DNA of 64,000 bases from the NCBI RefSeq assembly GCF_001685025.1, contig NZ_MAYU01000001.1, positions 1,185,971 through 1,249,970 of the forward strand, given 5' to 3'. Position 1 is the first letter of the stretch; each line of letters starts with the position of its first letter. A program made the position numbers and the translations under genes. Below the pieces are notes generated by a model. The model was given only the letters and a program-made list of their open reading frames with translations, was not told where the DNA came from and did not search any database. The DNA comes from Bacillus sp. FJAT-27225 (GTDB taxonomy: Bacteria > Bacillota > Bacilli > Bacillales > Cytobacillaceae). Shown here one piece after another: positions 1-7,872 of this stretch.

Positions 1-621
1 ATCCTCAAGGAGCTGTCTGAGGCCAAGGACTAACTCACGAGCCTGAAGATAATCACCATTGTTTGTTTTCTCTTCGAATTCGGTAAATTTAACAGATGCC
101 TCTTCCAGTATTTCCGCTAATCTTTTTTCGGCTCTGCCGAAGCTGTGCCGGTGCGCAAGCAGTATTTTTTTCGATTCCCTGTAAATTTCGCGCAATTCTT
201 CTATTTCGCCCCGGTTCTTCTCTTCACTGCCAACTAGCTCGTTTAACTCGGAGAGAATTCGCTTAATTTCTTCTTCGGTTGATTCAAGGATCTCTATGAT
301 ATTGTGCTTTACTTCCTTCGCTTTGCCAAATCGATACTTATCTATGTATTCCTCACCATCGAAGAGCATTTCTTCTACTTCAGGAAGTTTAACTGTCACA
401 ATTTCATCCCATTCATTGCGCCAGCGCTCGAATAGTTCTTCTGTCTGCCCTGTCATATTCAACTGCTTGACTTTGGACATCTCAACGAGAACAGGCCTGT
501 CCATTATATCGAGCTTCCATGCCTCAAGCCTGTCAATTTCTTTATAATGTTTCCGTTTCACAAAATAACCTATTATAAACAATGCAATCGCAAAGAAAAT
601 GACTCCGATAATGATCTCCAT
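1..621 (-). CDS. ezrA: Septation ring formation regulator EzrA (5' part of gene, cut by the left edge)
   Basis: The first 207 codons are in the window and the rest lies beyond position 1. EzrA is a membrane-anchored cytoplasmic protein that modulates FtsZ ring assembly and links it to the wall machinery. Seen here: a single hydrophobic N-terminal anchor at about residues 2-21, then a short basic stretch, then the family segments EIDRLEAWK and MTGQTEELFERWRNEWDEI, then a charged, heptad-rich helical region as in the spectrin-like EzrA fold. The ATG at 621 follows a GGGG Shine-Dalgarno (SD) sequence at a short distance. No other family has this N-terminus, so the call is firm. Confidence 0.95.
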   Translation of the reverse strand, partial: MEIIIGVIFFAIALFIIGYFVKRKHYKEIDRLEAWKLDIMDRPVLVEMSKVKQLNMTGQTEELFERWRNEWDEIVTVKLPEVEEMLFDGEEYIDKYRFGKAKEVKHNIIEILESTEEEIKRILSELNELVGSEEKNRGEIEELREIYRESKKILLAHRHSFGRAEKRLAEILEEASVKFTEFEEKTNNGDYLQARELVLGLRQLLED

Positions 622-892
622 AATATCCCCCTGTTTCCTCAATGAAAGACAGATACTGAATTTTATATAAAAATGCTATTATAGTTAATTTAATGCCTTT
701 ATGATACCATGGAAGCGACATTTTTTGACGGGATTTTTCATTTTTTTTTGAAAAACTAACGGAAAAAACGCATTTTCACCGAATTGGTTTAAAATGCGCC
801 TTTAAACAGCTATGTTTATTCAACTACATTGGAGGATGAATTGCAAATGATTTACCGGGAGAAACCACTTGGATTGTTTATATTCCATAAGC
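622..892. other. Intergenic region ezrA-refZ
   Basis: About 270 bases with no convincing gene. A TATAAT-like box sits on the minus strand at 678-683, suitably placed for an ezrA promoter, but without a good -35. On the plus strand a strong SD (GGAGG, 831-835) precedes a TTG codon at 841 that opens a 32-codon frame to 939 (see findings). B. subtilis has hisJ near this place; no trace of it is visible here. Confidence 0.4.
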
Positions 893-931
893 AAAAAAAA
901 GACACCCGGGTGTTTCCCCCGGTGCTGTTAT
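893..931 (-). terminator. Rho-independent terminator of refZ
   Basis: On the minus strand, just after the refZ stop codon, CACC-GGG pairs with CCC-GGGTG across a short loop with one bulged G. A run of eight T follows. Confidence 0.75.
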
Positions 932-1555
932 TCATATAGCAATTGAGGCTTTATCGCGCGCAATCAGGGATCCATCAACCCAATCAAAAAGCTGATTCAG
1001 GTATTTATCAGCAAAATAGCGTTCATGAGGGAAGACATGAAGCACTTCGGTAATATAATGCGGATTCAGGAACGGCATTGTCACCAGCCCTTTAATTTGA
1101 ATGATCGCATAGGCAATCGATAGGTTGCGGAAAACCCCTTCTTTCATTCCCCGTTCGAGAATGACCTGGAAATAGTACTTTTCTTTTTGGTAGTAAGTAG
1201 ACATAATCTCTCGTACCATCTGGGAATCAAGCGACATCTCTCTTACAATAAATCTGGACATCTGAGTATTTCCGCATTGGAAATACATCAGGTTTTCCAT
1301 TACTTTTTTGAGGCACACATGGGCCCCCATATCGAGTAAAGGTATCGCTGCTTCAATCTGAGCCAGGTATTGTTCGAAGTAAGTAGTTAAGCAATATTCC
1401 AGCAGCCCGTGCTTGTTTTCAAAATAATAAGCAATATTTGCCGGATTCACACCAGCCTTTGAGGCAATATCGCGAATCGAGGTACCTGCAAACCCTTGGG
1501 TATTAAAAAGTGAAACGGCGGCTAGAACAATGGCTTCCCTTTTATTTTTCCGCAT
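932..1555 (-). CDS. refZ: RefZ, TetR-family FtsZ regulator
   Basis: A 207-residue TetR/AcrR-type DNA-binding protein. The N-terminal helix-turn-helix spans about residues 8-50 (GTSIRDIASKAGVNPANIAYYF), followed by a helical C-terminal dimer domain. The HTH (one-residue shifts aside), the length and the place between ezrA and ytsP match B. subtilis RefZ (YttP). RefZ binds origin-proximal motifs at sporulation, affects Z-ring positioning and helps trap the correct part of the chromosome in the forespore. The role is inferred from homology and synteny. The gene is divergent from ytsP and ends in its own terminator. A generic TetR repressor is the alternative. Confidence 0.85.
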   Translation of the reverse strand: MRKNKREAIVLAAVSLFNTQGFAGTSIRDIASKAGVNPANIAYYFENKHGLLEYCLTTYFEQYLAQIEAAIPLLDMGAHVCLKKVMENLMYFQCGNTQMSRFIVREMSLDSQMVREIMSTYYQKEKYYFQVILERGMKEGVFRNLSIAYAIIQIKGLVTMPFLNPHYITEVLHVFPHERYFADKYLNQLFDWVDGSLIARDKASIAI

Positions 1556-1714
1556 AACAAGCCTCCCTTGTGCTCCAAATTGACAAGGACCACTCTAGTA
1601 TTGTTTCTAGCTTTCTTCTGTAACTCCTTTATAAACCTGTCGACACTTTCTCCCCAAGATAAACAATTTCTGATAAAATAGGTTAAATTACATAGAGAAG
1701 AAAGGGGAATAAAT

Positions 1715-2197
1715 ATGTTTAATGTCGAAATGTATAAAGGCACACGTGAAGAGAATTACAACCTTGTGATAAAACAGCTGAAATCCTTGCTTGAAGGGGA
1801 AGACAATGTCATTGCCAATCTAAGCAATGCTTCCTCCCTCCTGAATCAATTCCTGGACCGGATCAATTGGGTAGGATTTTACTTGGTTGATGGGGAAAAC
1901 GAGCTTGTCCTAGGGCCATTCCAGGGGCTTCCAGCCTGCGTAAGAATTCCATTCGGAAAAGGAGTTTGCGGCACATCAGCTGCAAAACTCGAAACAATCA
2001 GGGTAGAAGATGTTCATGCATTCCCTGGGCACATCGCCTGTGATGCAGCTTCCCAATCTGAAATTGTCGTACCCTTGATTAAGGACGGAAAACTACTTGG
2101 TGTACTCGACATCGACTCACCTGAAACAAATAGGTTTGACGAACTCGACCAGGAAAAGCTGGAGGAATTTGTAGCTGTATTGGTTAACTATCTATAA
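1715..2197 (+). CDS. ytsP: Free methionine-(R)-sulfoxide reductase, GAF domain protein YtsP
   Basis: A 160-residue single GAF-domain protein of the fRMsr family, which reduces free methionine-R-sulfoxide with thioredoxin-type electrons in the cytoplasm. Cysteines occur at 75, 85 and 109. The spacing (10 and 24) is identical to Cys84, Cys94 and Cys118 of the E. coli enzyme, so the catalytic and resolving cysteines are intact. The motif NWVGFYL near residue 51 is typical of the family. The ATG at 1715 has SD AAAGGGG at good distance. The gene is monocistronic, divergent from refZ, and ends in a strong terminator. Confidence 0.92.
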   Translation: MFNVEMYKGTREENYNLVIKQLKSLLEGEDNVIANLSNASSLLNQFLDRINWVGFYLVDGENELVLGPFQGLPACVRIPFGKGVCGTSAAKLETIRVEDVHAFPGHIACDAASQSEIVVPLIKDGKLLGVLDIDSPETNRFDELDQEKLEEFVAVLVNYL

Positions 2198-2244
2198 ATT
2201 ATCTAGTGGAGGCTGGCTTTTCACCCTCTAATTGATTAGCAAAA

Positions 2245-2284
2245 ATGAGCCGGGCAGCTGCCGGCTCATTTTTTTGTTTTTTTT
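2245..2284 (+). terminator. Bidirectional terminator between ytsP and the methionine gamma-lyase gene
   Basis: A perfect stem (ATGAGCCGG with CCGGCTCAT, loop GCAGCTG) is followed by a T run on the plus strand. A short T run on the minus strand lets it serve the convergent lyase gene too. Confidence 0.85.
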
Positions 2285-2338
2285 ACGTTTGCACAAGTTC
2301 ATTTATAAGTTTTTTCATGCACTACCTCTAGATCGCTT

Positions 2339-3523
2339 TTAAATTTTTTCGAGCGCTTGCTCAAGGTCATTTTTAATATCCACCCATGCCTCAAGCCCGA
2401 CAGATAACCGGATCAGTGTATCCTTTATTCCCATCTTCGCCCGTTCTTCTACCGGTACTGCCGAATGGGTCATCGTGGCCGGGTGCTGAGCCAGCGTCTC
2501 GGCATCTCCTAAAGAGACGGCAATTTTTATCAGCTTCAGTTCGTCAAGGAATTTTTGGGCTGTATCCTTTGTTCCTTCTATTTCAAAAGAGATGAGAGCT
2601 CCAGGTTTCTTCATTTGTTTCTTTGCAATATCGTAATCTTGATGCTCCGGGTCTCCTGGATAAAAAATCTTCGCCACCTTTGGGTGGTTTTTTAAATAAG
2701 AAAAAATCTGTTCTGTATTTTCACAATGCCGGTCCATCCTGACTGCAAGCGTCTTAATTCCCCTGAGCAAAAGCCATGCATCAAAAGGCGATATGACTCC
2801 GCCAATATCCTTCTGGGCGGACAATGCTACTTTTTTCATAAAATCCGCACTGCCTGCAGCAACCCCGGCGATTACATCGCCATGGCCGCAAATGTATTTC
2901 GTCGCACTGTGCAGGCTGACATCGCACCCCAACTCTAGTGGGTTTTGCAAATATGGGGATGAAAATGTATTATCGACCACTACCGGGATTCCTTTTCCTT
3001 TTACAATGGTTGATACCATTTCAAGGTCGACAAGCTTCATCGTCGGATTAATTGGAGTCTCTATAAAAATGCAGCATGTATTTTCCTGAATAGCCTCTGC
3101 TACCTGCTCAGGACTATCCATTGGCGAAAAACTATGTGTAACTCCAAATCGATCTTGCATGAGCTGCAAAAGGCCAAATGTACAGCCATACACTCCAGGG
3201 GAACACAAAATATGTTCACCAGATTTCACCAGTGAAAATAGTACGGCAGACACTGCCGCCATTCCCGATGAGAACGCGAGGGCAGCCTCGGCTCCTTCAA
3301 GTTCTGCTATCCTGCTTTCCAGAATGCTCACTGTTGGATTGCCCAATCTGGTATAAATATAGCCTTCCTCTTCCCCTGCAAATCTCTTTTCTCCTTGTGC
3401 GGCATTTTCAAATACGAATGTCGATGTCTGAAAAAGCGGTGGTACAAGGCTCCCACTATGCTCCTTTGGCTCATAACCCGAATGAATCAACCTCGTTTCA
3501 AGCTGCAATTTGTTCCCGTCCAT
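2339..3523 (-). CDS. megL: Methionine gamma-lyase (PLP-dependent, Cys/Met metabolism family)
   Basis: A 394-residue Cys/Met-metabolism PLP enzyme. The PLP lysine is K209 (SATKY), with D184 (VVDNTF) and Y112. The residue after YG is Cys114 (VYGCTF); Cys at this position is the signature of methionine gamma-lyase (Cys116 in Pseudomonas), whereas cystathionine synthases and lyases usually have another residue. The expected reaction is methionine to methanethiol, ammonia and 2-oxobutyrate. SD GGGGGAG precedes the ATG. It occupies a place that B. subtilis does not give to such a gene, so it may be an insertion in the conserved order. O-acetylhomoserine sulfhydrylase or cystathionine gamma-lyase is a less likely alternative. 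Confidence 0.8.
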   Translation of the reverse strand: MDGNKLQLETRLIHSGYEPKEHSGSLVPPLFQTSTFVFENAAQGEKRFAGEEEGYIYTRLGNPTVSILESRIAELEGAEAALAFSSGMAAVSAVLFSLVKSGEHILCSPGVYGCTFGLLQLMQDRFGVTHSFSPMDSPEQVAEAIQENTCCIFIETPINPTMKLVDLEMVSTIVKGKGIPVVVDNTFSSPYLQNPLELGCDVSLHSATKYICGHGDVIAGVAAGSADFMKKVALSAQKDIGGVISPFDAWLLLRGIKTLAVRMDRHCENTEQIFSYLKNHPKVAKIFYPGDPEHQDYDIAKKQMKKPGALISFEIEGTKDTAQKFLDELKLIKIAVSLGDAETLAQHPATMTHSAVPVEERAKMGIKDTLIRLSVGLEAWVDIKNDLEQALEKI

Positions 3524-3687
3524 CCTTCTCCCCCTTCGTTCTATTGAAAACGTTCACATAACCTGATACTAGCATATGATATCCCCTTAAAATTTGAAAG
3601 TAAAAACACATAAGTTACCTTATTCACACTTGAACAGGTAGTTTATAATAGTAGGTGTAAGAACTAATTTTAGAAAGGGAGTGTCCC

Positions 3688-4590
3688 ATGCCAAAAAAGA
3701 TGCGAACTGAATCAAGAGAACTACGAGTCCTCCGCTCTTTGGACAGAAGGATGGATTTGGAGGAAGCCGTTAAACAGCAATATAGCAACCTGAAAAAGGG
3801 GTATGAAGGAGAATTGCTGTTTGATGCGCGCACCGAACTGCTTACATCTGACTGCATCATTTTAAACGATTTATTGCTGCAAATTAACGGCAAGACGTTC
3901 CAGATTGACACGTTGATTATCTTTCCAAATGAAATTTTCATTTTTGAGGTTAAGAATTTTGAAGGGGAATTTTTTTATGCTGACGGAAAGTTATTTAAAA
4001 AGCCCCAGGCCGAAGTGGCTGATCCCCTGCTTCAATTAAGCAGAACCGAAACGTCACTGCGCCAGCTCTTGAAAAGTATTGGATTCAACGTCCAGGTGGA
4101 AGGCTCTGTTGTCTTCATCAACCCTGAATTCACCTTATACAATGCCCCTCTCGATAAACCCATCATTCTTCCTACCTATCTCAACCCTTATTTTAAAAAA
4201 CTTAATACAAAAACAGGAAAGCTTAGGGGATACCATACATTACTGGCAGATAAACTAATCTCCATGCATTTGGAAAATTCACCTTTTGAACAGCTGCCTG
4301 CCTATGAGATTGAACACGTTCGACCCGGAATGCTATGTCAAAGGTGTGATTCATTTGACGTGTATGTGGAGGGGAAGAAATTAAATTGCAAGAATTGCTC
4401 CCATACCGAAAAAGTGGAGGAAGCTGTTATGCGTCATGTCGAAGAATTTAAGCTTCTCTTTCCCGATCAGCAAATAAAAACTATCCTAATACATAATTGG
4501 TGCGGGATAGTGTCTATGAAATGGATTAAGAGCATTCTCGAAAAGAATTTTAAAATGGTTAGATTAAGTAGATGGTCTTATTTTGAGTAG
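3688..4590 (+). CDS. NERD-domain (nuclease-related) protein with C-terminal zinc ribbon
   Basis: A 300-residue protein with an N-terminal NERD domain at about residues 36-150: KGYEGE (37-42), QIDTLII with D74, and FEVKNF with E87 and K89. This D...ExK layout resembles the PD-(D/E)XK nuclease core, so nuclease-like activity is possible but unproven. A short zinc-ribbon-like motif CxxC...CxxC (C217, C220, C234, C237) follows, then a helical tail. SD GGGAG precedes the ATG. It stands alone between megL and the repeat array upstream of rpsD. NERD proteins of this size are common and poorly characterised in Bacillus; the substrate cannot be told from the sequence. Confidence 0.8.
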   Translation: MPKKMRTESRELRVLRSLDRRMDLEEAVKQQYSNLKKGYEGELLFDARTELLTSDCIILNDLLLQINGKTFQIDTLIIFPNEIFIFEVKNFEGEFFYADGKLFKKPQAEVADPLLQLSRTETSLRQLLKSIGFNVQVEGSVVFINPEFTLYNAPLDKPIILPTYLNPYFKKLNTKTGKLRGYHTLLADKLISMHLENSPFEQLPAYEIEHVRPGMLCQRCDSFDVYVEGKKLNCKNCSHTEKVEEAVMRHVEEFKLLFPDQQIKTILIHNWCGIVSMKWIKSILEKNFKMVRLSRWSYFE

Positions 4591-4638
4591 TTTTTGTTCC
4601 TCTTTAAATATATTGACGCCACTATCAAGGCTTTTTGG

Positions 4639-4970
4639 TTAACAGAGTCGTTAAGAAGTCTTGTTAACGACCGCACAACTCTTTTTTTGCTCACAGGGTC
4701 GTCAAGAAGCCTTATTAACGACCGCACAACTCTTTTTTTGCTCACAGGGTCGTTAAGAAGCCTTATTAACAACCGCACAACTCTCTTTTTGCTCACAGGG
4801 TCGTCAAGAGGCCATTGACGACCGGACACCGCTTTTTTTGTTCACAGGGTCGTCAAGAAGCCTTATTAACGACCGAACAACACTTTTTTTTACTTACAGG
4901 GTCGTTAAAAGGCCATTAACGACCGAACAACACTTTTTTGCTCACAGGGTCGTCAAGAACCTCATAAATA
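4639..4970. repeat. Tandem array of about 6.5 hairpin repeats, period about 51 bp (family A)
   Basis: Units start near 4645, 4697, 4748, 4799, 4848, 4900 and 4948 (last one partial). Each full unit holds an inverted repeat GGTCGTTAA...TTAACGACC with a 7-9 nt loop, then a short spacer, a T run on the plus strand and a TCACAG box. Paired changes between units keep the stem (see findings). Because 51 is a multiple of 3, several frames stay open across it; these frames have no SD and are not called as genes. Confidence 0.9.
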
Positions 4971-5029
4971 GATATTCTAAAAAAACTGCCTGCCTCTAAC
5001 TGGAACCTGGGTGTCAACGAATTATGCCC

Positions 5030-5059
5030 TTGACTTATCCCCTAAAAAAGTTATATAAT
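5030..5059 (+). promoter_or_regulatory. Sigma-A promoter of rpsD
   Basis: TTGACT (5030-5035) and TATAAT (5054-5059) with an 18-base spacer, upstream of a leader of about 210 bases before the rpsD ATG. Confidence 0.8.
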
Positions 5060-5065
5060 ACTCTT

Positions 5066-5279
5066 TGTGTAAAATATTGCAGCCTGAATGAACCCTTTAT
5101 GGATCTCATTTTGTTCCTCACTTGAAAAGCGGACGCACAATGCGCCCATGGCATAAAGTGATGGTGTATCTTGTAACCCTATGCTGCTGGGGCGAGGATG
5201 CATGAAAACAAAATGGCCCATATTGCTGATTCATACGGTTTTTATTTTACCAAAATAAAAACACGAGGAGGAGTCTATT
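5066..5279 (+). promoter_or_regulatory. rpsD mRNA leader, probable S4 autoregulatory element
   Basis: The leader is long for a Bacillus mRNA. In B. subtilis, S4 represses its own monocistronic gene by binding the rpsD leader (established). The same location and length are seen here, so the function is inferred. The leader ends in a perfect 11-bp A/T-rich hairpin with loop ACC (5238-5262) that abuts the SD GAGGAGGAG (about 5265-5273). Confidence 0.65.
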
Positions 5280-5882
5280 ATGGCTCGTTATACCGGCCCA
5301 AGCTGGAAACTGTCCCGCCGTCTAGGAATTTCCCTAACCGGAACAGGTAAAGAAGTAGAAAAGCGTCCTTACGCTCCTGGACAACATGGTCCAAACCAAC
5401 GCAAGAAGATTTCCGAATACGGATTGCAGTTGCAAGAAAAGCAAAAGCTTCGTCACATGTACGGAGTAACTGAGCGCCAGTTCCGCAACCTGTTTGTTAG
5501 AGCAGGAAAAATGGCAGGCGTTCACGGCGAAAACTTCATGATTCTTCTTGAATCTCGCCTTGATAACCTTGTTTACCGTCTTGGCCTTGCCCGCACTCGC
5601 CGTGCAGCACGCCAGTTGGTAAACCATGGCCACATCCTTGTTGATGGTTCACGCGTAGATATTCCATCATACCGCGTAGCTCCTGGCCAAACAATCAGCC
5701 TTCGCGAAAAGTCCCGCAACCTTGATGTTGTGAAGGAATCTCTTGACGTGAACAGCTTCGTTCCAGATTACCTGACTTTCGATGCAGATAAGCTTGAAGG
5801 AACATTCACACGCCTACCAGAGCGTTCTGAACTTCCAGCTGAAATCAACGAAACTCTTATCGTTGAATTCTACAGCCGTTAA
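5280..5882 (+). CDS. rpsD: 30S ribosomal protein S4
   Basis: A 200-residue primary 16S rRNA-binding protein that nucleates assembly of the 30S body and takes part in decoding accuracy. It begins [18 protein letters not shown] as in other bacilli, carries [10 protein letters not shown] near residue 30, and has the S4 RNA-binding domain at about residues 91-155 ([14 protein letters not shown]...). The length is normal. A strong SD precedes the ATG, behind its own promoter and leader. Codon use looks like that of a highly expressed gene. There is no doubt about identity. Confidence 0.99.
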   Translation: MARYTGPSWKLSRRLGISLTGTGKEVEKRPYAPGQHGPNQRKKISEYGLQLQEKQKLRHMYGVTERQFRNLFVRAGKMAGVHGENFMILLESRLDNLVYRLGLARTRRAARQLVNHGHILVDGSRVDIPSYRVAPGQTISLREKSRNLDVVKESLDVNSFVPDYLTFDADKLEGTFTRLPERSELPAEINETLIVEFYSR

Positions 5883-5899
5883 TAATTGCGGCTTCTACC

Positions 5900-5935
5900 A
5901 AAAGACCCGGTCCAACATGGACCGGGTCTTTTGTC
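5900..5935 (+). terminator. Terminator of rpsD (also lies 3' of the convergent small gene)
   Basis: AAAGACCCGGTCC pairs with GGACCGGGTCTTT around a 4-base loop, with a T-rich end on the plus strand. Confidence 0.85.
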
Positions 5936-6107
5936 ATTTCGAAAATCGTTTATATAAAAAACCAAGCAGCACGTATAAAGCCAGCACAATCAAGGCAGTA
6001 ACGAGCCGCTCGGTCCAAACACCATCCGCCATGAGCACCGGGCCAAGCCCGAAGAATGTCAGCAAGCCGAACAAAACCAGGAATACTAGATGCAGCAGCC
6101 ATTTCAT
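5934..6107 (-). CDS. Small two-helix membrane protein
   Basis: A 57-residue product starting MKWLLHLVFLVLFGLL, with hydrophobic segments at about residues 3-20 and 34-51 joined by a short loop (MADGVWTERL) and ending in basic KRFSK. The ATG at 6107 lies 9 bases after SD GGAG; an earlier ATG at 6112 reads a different, non-hydrophobic frame. Similar small membrane proteins occur beside rpsD/tyrS in other bacilli (from memory, possibly the DUF6954 group), but no function is known to me. It is convergent with rpsD, and its stop codon abuts the rpsD terminator. Confidence 0.7.
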   Translation of the reverse strand: MKWLLHLVFLVLFGLLTFFGLGPVLMADGVWTERLVTALIVLALYVLLGFLYKRFSK

Positions 6108-6173
6108 CCATAATCACTCCTTTCTATAGTAGACGAAGACTGCCTGTCCACTGTTTCCTTCCTGAAGTACTCT

Positions 6174-6211
6174 TGCAAAAATAAATAGCCGCAGGCACAC
6201 CCGCGGCTATC
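6174..6211 (-). terminator. Terminator of tyrS
   Basis: ATAGCCGC pairs with GCGGCTAT on the minus strand just after the tyrS stop, followed by a T-rich tract. Confidence 0.8.
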
Positions 6212-6216
6212 CAATA

Positions 6217-7745
<1,529 letters not shown>

Positions 7746-7756
7746 AACGTTAATTC

Positions 7757-7785
7757 TTTTTACCATAGGGAAAGATAAATGTCAA
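7757..7785 (-). promoter_or_regulatory. Probable promoter of the tyrS T-box transcript
   Basis: On the minus strand: TTGACA (complement of 7780-7785), 17-base spacer, TAAAAA (complement of 7757-7762) with an extended TGn in front. Confidence 0.55.
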
Positions 7786-7840
7786 TTCCCCTGACAATTT
7801 CCGAAAATTCCAGTCAATCTCCATTTTTGCCGTCGCTTTA

Positions 7841-7849
7841 TGCTATAAT
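7841..7849 (+). promoter_or_regulatory. Extended -10 promoter of the PBP gene
   Basis: TGCTATAAT lies about 24 bases upstream of the start codon; no clear -35 is seen. It is followed by SD GGAGGG. Confidence 0.5.
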
Positions 7850-7872
7850 GTATGTGATTTTGGAGGGATGAT

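Noticed and set aside
1580-1690. TTGACA near 1580 as a ytsP promoter
   Set aside because: No -10 at suitable distance; a TAAAAT near 1674 lacks a -35.
4578-4829. 83-residue frame with repeated NDPVSKKRVVRSLIRLL peptide
   Set aside because: It is the translation of the 51-bp repeat array, starts at a GTG without SD, and exists because the period is a multiple of three.
4639-4970. CRISPR array
   Set aside because: The whole unit repeats; there are no unique spacers of constant length and no cas genes nearby. The same holds for the arrays at 28545 and 50478.
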